Of a stretch of DNA of 64,000 nucleotides, positions 28,727-37,736 are shown in pieces. The notes below the pieces were generated by a model. That model had not been told where the DNA came from. It worked only from the letters and a program-made list of their open reading frames with translations, and ran no database searches. Both the position numbers and the translations under genes were made by a program. The stretch is from CBDUMN01 sp965368335 (GTDB taxonomy: Bacteria > Pseudomonadota > Alphaproteobacteria > Rhodospirillales > JAPHRK01): assembly GCA_965368335.1 (NCBI GenBank), contig CBDUMN010000001.1, positions 1-64,000 on the forward strand, in the 5' to 3' direction. The stretch's first letter is position 1; the number at the start of each line of letters is the position of its first letter.

Positions 28727-29554
28727 TCAATGAGCCGTCGTCGCCTTACCTATGCCGATAGCCTTGACCAGATTGCGCACCTCACGCGCCGCTGCGACGT
28801 GTGAGAGGCTCATCTTCTCATGGTCTCCGGCCTCCAGATCAAGCGCGGTCAATCCCTTTGGGAACAGCTCTCGATAAATCACCCGCTCTCCGATCCCCGA
28901 AACGACCCGAAAGCCAATCAACCGGGAAAGCTGCGCCAGAATACCGTCGACCTCGCGTCGATTGCGCACGTTTTTATGAAAACTCAGCCGGTTCTTAAGG
29001 ACGATCCAGTCGACCTGTTCGCCGTTGCGCGCCGCTTTCTTCTTCCGTTCCTCAAAAACCATAGAGGCATAATGGCTAAAATGTTCAACCTTCTTATGAT
29101 CGGAACTGACCCGCGCCAGAACATCGAGATCGATGAAACTGTCATTCATCGGCGTCACCAGCGTTTGAGCGTAGGAATGGCCCACATGAGAAAGGTGGGA
29201 AGCACTTCCCGGACTGTCGATAACGATCACGTCGCACATATCGGAAAGTTCGCTCAAAACACCGAACAGACGTCTTTCATCATCGACCATGGCCTCATCC
29301 GCATACTTTTCCTTACTGGCCTCAACAAAGCGATGATGCGGCAGGGTAAGATGAATTCCGGTCTCTTCCACATAGCGACAACGGTTCTCTATAAATCGGG
29401 TAAGAGTTCCCTGACGGGCATCCAAATCGACGGTGCCGACCCGCACACCTTCCTTCATCAGAGCAACCGCCACATGCATGGCGGTGGTGGACTTACCGCT
29501 CCCCCCTTTCTCATTGCCGAAAACGACAATCTGGCAGCCGTTCCTTATGGTCAT
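28727..29554 (-). CDS. mipZ: MipZ-like division-plane positioning ATPase (ParA/MinD superfamily)
   Basis: 275 residues from the ATG at 29554, whose first bases overlap the stop of the upstream oxidoreductase gene (ATGA). The deviant Walker A is GNEKGGSGKSTTA, followed by VDLDARQGTLTRFIENR and VIVIDSPGSASHLS. The EKGGSGKST signature and DLDxRQxT distinguish alphaproteobacterial MipZ from ordinary ParA. MipZ forms a gradient from the ParB-bound origin and keeps FtsZ away from the poles. The parAB genes are not in the window. Confidence 0.92.
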   Translation of the reverse strand: MTIRNGCQIVVFGNEKGGSGKSTTAMHVAVALMKEGVRVGTVDLDARQGTLTRFIENRCRYVEETGIHLTLPHHRFVEASKEKYADEAMVDDERRLFGVLSELSDMCDVIVIDSPGSASHLSHVGHSYAQTLVTPMNDSFIDLDVLARVSSDHKKVEHFSHYASMVFEERKKKAARNGEQVDWIVLKNRLSFHKNVRNRREVDGILAQLSRLIGFRVVSGIGERVIYRELFPKGLTALDLEAGDHEKMSLSHVAAAREVRNLVKAIGIGKATTAH

Positions 29555-31614
29555 GCAATAGCCCCATCCAGCTTGATCCAAACCGCCGTATCGTGGAACA
29601 CGGCGCCGCCATCAGGCGCACCGGCCTCAGCCGAAGTCAGCGTATTGATCCCCTTGCCTTCTATGAAGGCCTTGTTGGGCCAGATGCTTTCAACCACGGC
29701 AACCCCGCGCTGAAGGCCGTCAAAGGGTTCGACCGGCAGCAACACATCGCCCTGAGCATTGCCCAGCCGAACCAAGCCGCCTTTTTCAACACCAAGCTCC
29801 TTGCAGTCATCGGGGTGGAGAAAAACGACAGGCGTTTTCTCCTGCTTCCGTGACGTATCGACTTCGGTGAATGTCGTATTGAGAAAATTTCTCGCAGGCG
29901 CCGTCACCAAGCGGAAAGGCCGTTCATCAGTGGCGACATCTTCCAGGCCGGCATGATCGGGAAACCTGGGTAGTTTATCGCCATCCGGCCCCAAAGCGGC
30001 CCAATCAGGCATAAAACGGAACCTGCCGTCAGGGTGAGCAAATCCTTTAAGATGCTGCTGCTCCTCGAAAGGCTTGGAGCAGTCGAGCCAACGGGCTGCA
30101 TAGAGCTCATCCGCTCCCGGCAGGCCAGCTGCTTTCAGCGAGGAGTCGATCATCTCCCAAGCAGTCATGCTGAATCCTGGGTGCTCGCCCCCTAAACGCA
30201 GCGCCAGATCGCAGATGACCTCATGATTGCTTCGGCATTCTCCCGGTGCTCCGATGACTGAACGGGCAACCTGCAGGTAAACATGGCCTCCGCCCTGGTA
30301 AATATCGTCATGCTCTAGGAACATTGTAGCGGGCAAAACGATATCGGCCATAGCCGCCGTTTCAGTCATGAACTGCTCATGGACGCAGACAAAAAGATCG
30401 TCACGCAGGAACCCTTCACGCACCTTGCCTGAGTCCGGCGCAACGGTAACCGGATTACAGTTCTGAATAATCATCGCCTTAACCGGCGGGCCGCCCTTGA
30501 GAGCCATAGCGTCACCGGTCAGGACAGGACCGATTTGCGACATATCGAGTATCCGAACATCCTGCTTAGCGACATCCGTTCCCTCAATCAGCGTTTTATC
30601 GACCGCATAAAGCCCGCCATTGCTATGTAGGGCCCCACCGCCTTTGTGTTTCCATGAACCTGCCACGGCAGGAAGACAGGAGACTGCATGGGTATTGGTC
30701 GCACCATTTCTGTTACGCGACATACCATAACCGAGACGCAGGAAGGTATTGGGCGTCTGTCCATAGAGACGGGCGAACGAAATGATTTCCTCTTCGCTCA
30801 ACCCAGTAATCGCCGACGCCCAGGCCGGATCACGGCTTTCCAGGTGTCTCTCAACCTCTTCGGAAAAATCCGTATGGGTGGCAAGGAACTCTCGATCCGC
30901 AAGACCTTCCTTCAACAGCACATGCATCACCGCACAGGCCAGCGCTCCATCGGTTCCGGGTTTAAGCGGGAGATGCAAATCGGCCATGCGGGCTGTGTGT
31001 CCCCGGTATGGGTCGACACTGACGATTTTTGCACCCCGCTCCTTCCGGGCCTTACGCGCATGGTTGGCGGCATTGATATGGCTGGCAACAGGATTGATGC
31101 CCCAAAAAACGATCATATCGGCATGAGCCATATTGCGAGGATCGGCCCCCCAACTCACACCCGCTCCAGCTTTCCACCCACTAGAGGCCAATGCAGTGCA
31201 AATGGTTTTATGCTGCCGGGAATATCCCAGGTCGTTGACCAGTCGCTGAATACCGTCACGCTGCACATAGCCCATGGTTCCCGCATATCGATATGGCCAA
31301 ACAGCTTCCTTGCCAAACTCCGCCTCAGCCTTCTTAAAAGCTCCGGCCACCGTCTCCATGGCCTCATCCCAGGAAATTCGCTTGAATTCCCCCGCCCCTT
31401 TGGGGCCAACCCTTTTTAACGGGTGCATCAAACGGTCCGGATGATGTACCCGCTCGGCATAGCGCCCCACTTTTGCGCAGATCGCTCCATCGGTAAAATC
31501 GTTGTTGGCCGCGCCTCGTACCGTTCCAATTGTTTTTTCATCCAACCGCTCAACTTCCAAGGCGCAGGTGCTGGGACAATCGTGAGGACAAACAGACTGA
31601 ACGAATTGGGACAT
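29551..31614 (-). CDS. Molybdopterin oxidoreductase, cytoplasmic (substrate unknown)
   Basis: 687 residues of the DMSO-reductase superfamily. The 4Fe-4S motif is C9-x3-C13-x3-C17-x28-C46. Further typical stretches: FWGINPVASHINAANHARKARKERGAKIVSVDPYRGHTARMAD, LPLKPGTDGALACA and, near the C-terminus, LVTAPARNFLNTTFTEVDTSRKQEKTPVVFLHPDDCKELGVEKGGLVRL, the substrate-channel beta domain. There is no twin-arginine signal, so it should work in the cytoplasm. Substrate cannot be told. A terminator separates it from the cytochrome gene upstream, and its stop overlaps mipZ. Confidence 0.9.
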   Translation of the reverse strand: MSQFVQSVCPHDCPSTCALEVERLDEKTIGTVRGAANNDFTDGAICAKVGRYAERVHHPDRLMHPLKRVGPKGAGEFKRISWDEAMETVAGAFKKAEAEFGKEAVWPYRYAGTMGYVQRDGIQRLVNDLGYSRQHKTICTALASSGWKAGAGVSWGADPRNMAHADMIVFWGINPVASHINAANHARKARKERGAKIVSVDPYRGHTARMADLHLPLKPGTDGALACAVMHVLLKEGLADREFLATHTDFSEEVERHLESRDPAWASAITGLSEEEIISFARLYGQTPNTFLRLGYGMSRNRNGATNTHAVSCLPAVAGSWKHKGGGALHSNGGLYAVDKTLIEGTDVAKQDVRILDMSQIGPVLTGDAMALKGGPPVKAMIIQNCNPVTVAPDSGKVREGFLRDDLFVCVHEQFMTETAAMADIVLPATMFLEHDDIYQGGGHVYLQVARSVIGAPGECRSNHEVICDLALRLGGEHPGFSMTAWEMIDSSLKAAGLPGADELYAARWLDCSKPFEEQQHLKGFAHPDGRFRFMPDWAALGPDGDKLPRFPDHAGLEDVATDERPFRLVTAPARNFLNTTFTEVDTSRKQEKTPVVFLHPDDCKELGVEKGGLVRLGNAQGDVLLPVEPFDGLQRGVAVVESIWPNKAFIEGKGINTLTSAEAGAPDGGAVFHDTAVWIKLDGAIA

Positions 31615-31660
31615 CGGGGCGGAAAACCTTTCAATCGGAGAATCGTTGAAATCTTAAAAG

Positions 31661-31697
31661 GCCAAAAAGAAACGCGCCACCCGTAAAGGCGGCGCGC
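31661..31697 (-). terminator. Terminator between the NapC-type cytochrome and the molybdoenzyme genes
   Basis: An 8-9-bp GC-rich stem (CGCGCCGCC/GGTGGCGCG, one G-U pair) is followed on the minus strand by TTTCTTTTTGG. It ends the cytochrome transcript, so the oxidoreductase-mipZ row needs its own promoter downstream of it. Confidence 0.85.
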
Positions 31698-31730
31698 TCC
31701 AAAATCTTTATCCGGTCGAAGCGGAGTTTA

Positions 31731-32297
31731 TTATTCATCCATACCGGCGGGAAGTTCGTGAGCGATGCCCTTATGGCAATCGATACAGGTCTCTCCCTTT
31801 TTCATCGCTTTCGGATGCTTCTTACGCGCCCGGCGCTCTTGCTTGGTGAGGTCCATAACCTCGAAAGAATGACAGTTGCGACATTCCCGCGAGTTGTTGG
31901 ATTTCATTTCATTCCAAACATTGGTCGCCAACTGCAAACGCTTCGCGTCGAACTTTTCGGGCGTATCAATGGAGCCCAAAATTTTGTGATACACCTCATT
32001 GGAAGCTCTGATCTTACGCACCAATTTGGCAACCCAAGGCTTGGGCACATGGCAGTCGGAACAAATCGCCCGTACGCCGCTTGCATTGGTGTAATGAACG
32101 GTACCCCGATACTCTTGGTAAACGTTCTCTTCCATTTCGTGACAGGAAATACAGAAATCTAATGTGTTGGTGTATTCCATAAAGGTGTTGAAGCCACCCC
32201 AGAAAATGACGCCGGCCACACCCCCGGCAACAAAAATGGCGCCCCAACCGAACCGGGCGGTTGGGCCCCAGAACCAGTTCCACAAAGCCTTAATCAC
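31731..32297 (-). CDS. NapC/NirT-family tetrahaem c-type cytochrome
   Basis: 188 residues starting at GTG with AGGGGA upstream. One N-terminal membrane helix (about 15-38) anchors a periplasmic domain with four CxxCH haem sites: C49-H53, C79-H83, C139-H143 and C171-H175. This is the quinol-dehydrogenase layout of NapC/NirT/TorC-type proteins that pass electrons from the quinol pool to periplasmic reductases. No partner reductase with an export signal is next to it, so the acceptor is unknown. Confidence 0.93.
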   Translation of the reverse strand: MIKALWNWFWGPTARFGWGAIFVAGGVAGVIFWGGFNTFMEYTNTLDFCISCHEMEENVYQEYRGTVHYTNASGVRAICSDCHVPKPWVAKLVRKIRASNEVYHKILGSIDTPEKFDAKRLQLATNVWNEMKSNNSRECRNCHSFEVMDLTKQERRARKKHPKAMKKGETCIDCHKGIAHELPAGMDE

Positions 32298-32588
32298 GGC
32301 AAATCCCCTACACTTATCGCTGTGATTTGCGCCTATCCACCATTTGAAAGTGGCGCAAACCCTTGATTAATCCAGGACCTTGTAGCCTAAACGGCCTTCA
32401 AGTTCCAGTTTCGTCATAACCGATTCTTGTGCGCCGCAAAAATAACCCTGATCAACTTAGGGATAAAAGAAATCTACTTTGGTAGAAATTGGGGGAGGTT
32501 TGTGTCCATTAGCCCCCCTTTTATCGAGCTTGACCCCCATCACCCTCATGCCCACAATCCTCACTGGAGTCTTTCATTTGGGGCATCT

Positions 32589-33707
32589 ATGGAAACCGTT
32601 GACGCTGTTGTAATCGGAGCCGGAGTGGTGGGCTTGGCTGTCGCCCGCGCCCTTGCACTTTCGGGACGGGAAACACTCATTCTCGAAGCCGCCAACACCT
32701 ATGGAACGGGTACCTCCGCGCGCAACAGCGAGGTCGTCCATGCAGGCATCTACTATCCAAAAGGCAGCCTCAAGGCGCGTCTCTGCATCTCAGGAAAAAT
32801 GCATCTCTATGCCTATTGCGCTGAGCGGAGCATCAGCCATAAACGCCTAGGAAAACTGATCGTCGCCGGAGCGAATCAACTGGACGATCTTGCGGCCATC
32901 CACGCCAAAGCCGAAGCCAATGGCGTGGACGATCTGGAATGGCTTGAGAGAGAGGAGGTCTTAGCGCTTGAGCCCCGCTTGAACTGCGCCGCCGCCCTTT
33001 TCTCTCCGTCGACGGGTATTATCGATAGTCATGGGCTCATGCTCAGCCTATTGGGCGATCTCGAAAATGCCGGAGGATTGTTATCCCTAAACAGCCCGGT
33101 CAAAGGCGGAGAGATAGACTCCCAAGGCATTATTCTACGAGTGGGAGGAGCCGAGAGCATGACGCTCCGGTGCAAAATTCTGGTCAACTGCGCTGGTTTG
33201 GCGGCTCGCTCCGTAGCCCTCAGTATCGACGGCATTCCACAAGACCGTATCCCTCCAGCCTTTATCGCCAAAGGCAATTATTTCTCCCTATCGGGCAAAG
33301 CTCCTTTCACCCATCTGGTTTATCCGGTGCCCGAACCGGGAGGACTCGGCGTCCACCTCACTCTCGATCTAGGCGGACAAGCGCGTTTCGGCCCCGATGT
33401 GGAATGGATCGATGCCCCCGATTATGAAGTAGACCCGACCCGTGGTGAAAAATTTTATGCGGCCATCCGCCGCTATTGGCCCGATTTACCCGATCAGGCG
33501 CTACACCCCGATTATGCTGGCCTACGGCCGAAAATATCCGGTCCCGGCGATCCAGCCGCCGATTTTGCTATTTTGGGGCCCAAAACACTGGGGAGAGAAG
33601 GTTTGGTTTCATTACACGGAATTGAGTCGCCCGGCCTCACATCCTGTCTCGCCATTGCCAAAGAAGTCCTCTCTCGACTTAATATTCGAGAAACCCCAAT
33701 AGCTTAG
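32589..33707 (+). CDS. FAD-dependent oxidoreductase, L-2-hydroxyglutarate oxidase-like
   Basis: 372 residues from the ATG at 32589; longer in-frame starts lie in non-coding-looking DNA. FAD-binding VVIGAGVVGLAVARALALSG, then the LhgO-like TYGTGTSARNSEVVHAGIYYPKGSLKARLC, and C-terminal DYAGLRPKISGPGDPAADFAI with HGIESPGLTSCLAI. The family oxidises L-2-hydroxyglutarate or related hydroxyacids. First of three closely spaced rightward genes (20-bp gaps), with a secreted TM1410-like protein and an acyl-CoA synthetase. Confidence 0.9.
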   Translation: METVDAVVIGAGVVGLAVARALALSGRETLILEAANTYGTGTSARNSEVVHAGIYYPKGSLKARLCISGKMHLYAYCAERSISHKRLGKLIVAGANQLDDLAAIHAKAEANGVDDLEWLEREEVLALEPRLNCAAALFSPSTGIIDSHGLMLSLLGDLENAGGLLSLNSPVKGGEIDSQGIILRVGGAESMTLRCKILVNCAGLAARSVALSIDGIPQDRIPPAFIAKGNYFSLSGKAPFTHLVYPVPEPGGLGVHLTLDLGGQARFGPDVEWIDAPDYEVDPTRGEKFYAAIRRYWPDLPDQALHPDYAGLRPKISGPGDPAADFAILGPKTLGREGLVSLHGIESPGLTSCLAIAKEVLSRLNIRETPIA

Positions 33708-33727
33708 TCTAGACTAACAGGAAACAT

Positions 33728-34837
33728 ATGATTTGGATTTCGAGGATGATGAGACTCAGCCGTTGGATTGCGCCAGTTCTGATCACGGGATTTTTCTGCG
33801 TGGCTTATCCTGCAACAGACCTACTAGCGCAGGGCAGCGTCAATATTGACAGGCGCACTATGAGCGAAAAAGAAATCGCACCGCTAGCCTCCGAACCGGC
33901 TGCTTTCATCGACTACCGGGAAGATATGCGAGTGCTGGTTCAGGATCTTGCAAGATTTGCCCGTCGTTACAATCGGAATTTCACCATTCTGCCGATGAAC
34001 GGCGTCGACCTCCTGACCAAGCGTGAAGACGGCGACGAAGACAGACGTGTTCCTGCGCGGGTCTACCTTCAGGCCATTGATGGCATGCTGCAAGAGGCCC
34101 TCTATTACGGCAAGCCAGAATTCAATAAGCCGCGCAAGGAGAGCGGGGTCAAATACCTCGAAGACTGGATAGGCAAAGCCGCAAAAAACGGTGTCAATAT
34201 CTTCACCCTCGATTATGCAGACGATCCCAAAATTGTATCTGAGCTATATGCCAAATATGAAAAGAAGGGCTATATCCCCTATGTTGCACCCGCCACGGAG
34301 GTCGGGATCAACAAATTCGCACCACTTCCGAAACGGCCCATCGGCGAAAACGCCAAAAGCATCATCTCACTGAAGGACGTCCGTAATTACGCCATCATAC
34401 GGGACTCCTCCGCTTTCGGCACACAGGCTGAATTCGCCGTTGAAGCCGCCATGACCAATTACGACATGCTGATTGTCGATCCTTTTCATCGTCGCAATGA
34501 ATTTTTGAGCCGCGACACGGTCCACAAGCTGAAGTTCAAGAAGCTTGGCGGCAAACGACTGGTCCTTGCCTACCTCAATATCGCAGCAGCCGAAGCCTTC
34601 CGCTATTACTGGAGAGATCACTGGCAAACCGGCACTCCCGACTGGCTGGGGTATCCCTACCGAGGTCAACCCGACGTCTATCACGTTCAATATTGGCGAC
34701 CAGAATGGCGCGACCTATTGTTCGGCGGGCAAAAATCCTACGTCTATGGGCTCGTCCAGGACCTGGGTTACGACGGTCTCGTCCTCGACGGCTTGGATGC
34801 TTACCGCTACCATGAGGGGAGTGAAGACGCCGAATAA
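33728..34837 (+). CDS. Secreted TM1410/GH114-like protein (putative polysaccharide-active barrel)
   Basis: 369 residues with a signal peptide (cleavage probably near AYPATDLLA at about 30-36). The C-terminal part fits the TM1410/MJ1477 pattern of GH114-like barrels: LVLAYLNIAAAEAFRYYW (conserved Glu kept), PDWLGYP, VQYWRPEWRDLLFG and YDGLVLDGLDAY. The N-terminal part (about 45-210) contains AIDGMLQEALYYG and VNIFTLDYADD, which resemble the second half of such a barrel, so the protein may hold one and a half or permuted repeats. Characterised relatives cut galactosaminoglycans such as Pel. Role here is unknown. Confidence 0.75.
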   Translation: MIWISRMMRLSRWIAPVLITGFFCVAYPATDLLAQGSVNIDRRTMSEKEIAPLASEPAAFIDYREDMRVLVQDLARFARRYNRNFTILPMNGVDLLTKREDGDEDRRVPARVYLQAIDGMLQEALYYGKPEFNKPRKESGVKYLEDWIGKAAKNGVNIFTLDYADDPKIVSELYAKYEKKGYIPYVAPATEVGINKFAPLPKRPIGENAKSIISLKDVRNYAIIRDSSAFGTQAEFAVEAAMTNYDMLIVDPFHRRNEFLSRDTVHKLKFKKLGGKRLVLAYLNIAAAEAFRYYWRDHWQTGTPDWLGYPYRGQPDVYHVQYWRPEWRDLLFGGQKSYVYGLVQDLGYDGLVLDGLDAYRYHEGSEDAE

Positions 34838-34857
34838 TCGTTTTGTGGAGTTCGGGA

Positions 34858-36498
34858 ATGCTTAGAGCAGGAACGACGTACGACCAAGTATACCAGAGCT
34901 TTTCCTGGCATATACCGCAACGCTTCAACATGGGAGTTGCCGTTTGTGACCGGCAGGCTGAAAAGAATCCGAACGCACCGGCCCTGCTGATTGACAATGA
35001 AGCTGGTGGGGTCGACACCTACACCTTCCAAGACATTCGCCTCCTTTCCAACAAGTTTGCAAACCTGCTGACCCACCAGGGCCTCGAACCCGGTGACCGG
35101 TTAGCCATTCTATTATCACAGAATGTGGAAACGGCCGCCGCTCATGTAGCCGCATGGAAAGCCGGACTGATCTCCATCCCCATGTTCACTCTGTTCGGCG
35201 AAGATGCGCTCGAATACCGCTTCGAGAATAGCGGAGCCAAAGGCATCATCACCGATAAAGCCAATCTCGAAAAAGTTCTGGCTGTGCGAAATAAAGTCGG
35301 GGGGCCAGAGAAGGTTTTCGTTATCGAAAGCGTTAGCCAAGGAAACGGCATTATCAATCTCCGTAAAGTCCTTGAAAGCGCATCGGATCAATTCACCCCC
35401 TTAGACACCTCGGCCGATACCCCAGGCCTGATCATTTATACCTCGGGCACCACTGGCAACCCCAAAGGCGCCCTTCACGCCCACCGCACCTTGCTCGGCC
35501 ATATGCCGGGCGTCGAATTTCCCCACGAATTTTTCCCTAAGGAAAAAGACCTTTTCTGGACACCTGCCGACTGGGCCTGGATCGGTGGACTGATGAATAT
35601 TCTGATGGGGGCTTGGTTCCATGGTGTCCCGGTTCTCGCCCACAGGATGAAAAAATTCGACCCCGCCGAAGCGCTTGCCATCATGGCGAGGCATAAAGTG
35701 CGCAACACTTTCATCCCACCCACCGCCTTAAATATCGTTCGCCAGGCCGGTCTTGCCGAAGAACTTCGCAGCCTCGACCTGAGGACCGTTGCCGTCGCCG
35801 GTGAACCCATGGGAGCCGAATTGCTCAATTGGGGACAGGAGGCAATGGGGGTGACATTCAACGAGTTCTACGGCCAAACCGAATGCAACTTAGTTGCGGC
35901 GAACTGCGGTCAGGTTATGGAGATCAAGCCTGGCTCCATGGGGAAGTCGATCCCCGGCCATCAGGTGGAAATCATTACCTCAGACGGCACACCGACTGCC
36001 GATGGCGAAGTGGGCGAGATCGCCGTCAAAGCGCCCGACCCGGTCATGTTTCTCGAATATTGGAAAAACCCAGCAGCCACGAAAAACAAGTTTCGCGGAG
36101 ACTGGCTCCTGACCGGCGACCAGGGTTATAGGGACGCCGACGGATACCTTTGGTTTGTTGGCCGCGACGACGACGTCATCACCTCGGCGGGCTATCGCAT
36201 TGGTCCCTCTGAGATCGAAGACAGCCTCCGCCGCCATCCTGCCGTTGAGTTGGCGGCCGTTATTGGGGTTCCCGACCCTGTCCGCACGGAAGTTATCAAG
36301 GCCTTCATAACGACCAAAGACGGCATAAATCCCGACGCAACCCTTGAAGAAGAAATTCGCAACCTAGTCAAAACGCGCCTTTCCCCCCACGAATACCCGC
36401 GTCTCATTGAATTTGTTGACGAATTACCCTTAACAGTCACGGGAAAGGTTCGCCGCAAGACATTAAAGGAACAAGAAATCGCCAGACAAAAACTCTAA
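34858..36498 (+). CDS. Acyl-CoA synthetase (AMP-forming)
   Basis: 546 residues from the ATG at 34858 (GTGGAG upstream) rather than an upstream TTG. ANL-superfamily motifs: P-loop YTSGTTGNPKGALH, A5-type FNEFYGQTECN, GDWLLTGDQGYRDADGYLWFVGRDDDVI and the C-terminal catalytic lysine in LTVTGKVRRKTL. The pattern is close to medium-chain or aromatic acyl-CoA ligases and acetyl-CoA-synthetase-like enzymes; substrate not assigned. It lies 20 bp after the TM1410-like gene. Confidence 0.92.
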   Translation: MLRAGTTYDQVYQSFSWHIPQRFNMGVAVCDRQAEKNPNAPALLIDNEAGGVDTYTFQDIRLLSNKFANLLTHQGLEPGDRLAILLSQNVETAAAHVAAWKAGLISIPMFTLFGEDALEYRFENSGAKGIITDKANLEKVLAVRNKVGGPEKVFVIESVSQGNGIINLRKVLESASDQFTPLDTSADTPGLIIYTSGTTGNPKGALHAHRTLLGHMPGVEFPHEFFPKEKDLFWTPADWAWIGGLMNILMGAWFHGVPVLAHRMKKFDPAEALAIMARHKVRNTFIPPTALNIVRQAGLAEELRSLDLRTVAVAGEPMGAELLNWGQEAMGVTFNEFYGQTECNLVAANCGQVMEIKPGSMGKSIPGHQVEIITSDGTPTADGEVGEIAVKAPDPVMFLEYWKNPAATKNKFRGDWLLTGDQGYRDADGYLWFVGRDDDVITSAGYRIGPSEIEDSLRRHPAVELAAVIGVPDPVRTEVIKAFITTKDGINPDATLEEEIRNLVKTRLSPHEYPRLIEFVDELPLTVTGKVRRKTLKEQEIARQKL

Positions 36499-36614
36499 AA
36501 ACTGTGACGGGCGTTACACTTTCCTAAGCATCTCTCCCTTAAACTGGTTAATTGGATCGTTGGCGATGCAAGAAAGCATCCTGACGATTTAGGTTGGATT
36601 ATGACGGTGGCGAT

Positions 36615-37127
36615 ATGCTGAAGCCTTCGATAGTTCTTATTGGCCTGAGCACCGGCGCGGTTGCCGCGACTTTTGGGCTGGGCTTCGTCTATCCGGCAGG
36701 CCCCTTCCATGGCGCATTCAGCTCGCAGACCGTCCGCTCTGTCGTTGTCAGGTCGCCGCAATTTACCATTCCGGCGATCAACCATCGGACTTCCGCTCCG
36801 ACACGCACCGACATGCGGCTTGTCGTGGAAATTTCCAATCCCGACAAGACCATGGATATTTGCCGCAATGCACCGCGCATACAGGACTATCTATTGCGAC
36901 GGTTCAGCCAAAAACCAGCACAGGTTAACGCCAGAAAGAAATCGGTTCAGTCAGAGATTTCTGACAAAAGTCTTGAGCAAGGCATTACAAAAATCATCGG
37001 AGAAAACCTAATCAATCGCGTTACCGTGGTTTACCAACAGGATCGGGAAAAAGTAGCACTCCTGCCGAAAACCGATTTCGTGCCCTGTCCTGAAGGTATG
37101 ATTCCCATGCCACTCCTCAAAAGCTAA
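36615..37127 (+). CDS. Membrane-anchored FliL-like protein A, unknown function
   Basis: 170 residues from the ATG at 36615. One N-terminal hydrophobic segment (LKPSIVLIGLSTGAVAATFGLGFV) anchors a periplasmic domain. The layout RLVVEISNPDKTMDICRNAPRIQDYLLRRFSQKP, then SLEQGITKIIGENLINRVTVVY, parallels FliL: a beta strand, a DAILSYL-like helix, a helix, and a final strand. The next gene encodes a paralogue with the same plan. No flagellar genes are near, so a FliL-like or stomatin-like role outside the flagellum is inferred at best. Confidence 0.68.
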   Translation: MLKPSIVLIGLSTGAVAATFGLGFVYPAGPFHGAFSSQTVRSVVVRSPQFTIPAINHRTSAPTRTDMRLVVEISNPDKTMDICRNAPRIQDYLLRRFSQKPAQVNARKKSVQSEISDKSLEQGITKIIGENLINRVTVVYQQDREKVALLPKTDFVPCPEGMIPMPLLKS

Positions 37128-37236
37128 AACCCGTTTCCGCACCTCACCCATTTGGGGGAGGACCAGTTGCATCCGCCAATTTATACTCTCTAAAAAATAG
37201 TGTCGGGAGTAACTCCAGACGGAACGGGGTGGTGCA

Positions 37237-37728
37237 ATGTTTAAAGTTGCAGGCGGACTTATGGTCGCAGGCGGCGTCACAATGGCGGCTGCTGTATATG
37301 TCGGCGTCCCCTACTGGGGACTTGATCTGGCAAGCACATCGCCGTCCCAAGAGCCCGCCTTGACCGAAACAGCAACAATTACGCTTGCTCCTTTCCCAAT
37401 TTTTGCCAAGCAAAAAGGAAGCCGTAAGGAGTGGTATATTCCAGCACGAGCCAAACTGATCATCACTAACAAACGCCTAAAGAAGAAAATTTGCGCTTGG
37501 GAACCTAAAATCCATGAAACGCTGAGCCTTTATTTCAGCCGCCACCCGGCTATTGCAACCTTAAAAAAAACCCGCTCCGCTTCGGCACAAACCCAAAGAA
37601 GCTTAAAAAAATCGATTGAAAAGGCGACGGGCGGAAAATGGCTCAAAGAAATCCAGGTCGAGTACGGTAAGCTCAACCCACAGGAAACGGATACTACGAC
37701 TTTCTGTTACCCCACAAAAAGTACTTAG
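37237..37728 (+). CDS. Membrane-anchored FliL-like protein B, unknown function
   Basis: 163 residues. N-terminal membrane segment MFKVAGGLMVAGGVTMAAAVYVGV, then a basic periplasmic domain. AKLIITNKRLKKKICAWEPKIHETLSLYFSRHP followed by SLKKSIEKATGGKWLKEIQVEYG lines up with the same region of the preceding gene (ICxxxPxIxxxLxxxFSxxP; helix; final V-x-Y strand). Gap to its paralogue is 109 bp. Function unknown. Confidence 0.68.
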   Translation: MFKVAGGLMVAGGVTMAAAVYVGVPYWGLDLASTSPSQEPALTETATITLAPFPIFAKQKGSRKEWYIPARAKLIITNKRLKKKICAWEPKIHETLSLYFSRHPAIATLKKTRSASAQTQRSLKKSIEKATGGKWLKEIQVEYGKLNPQETDTTTFCYPTKST

Positions 37729-37736
37729 AGCACCTC

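Noticed and set aside
29551..32297. The cytochrome and molybdoenzyme as one respiratory complex
   Set aside because: A strong terminator separates them and the molybdoenzyme lacks an export signal.
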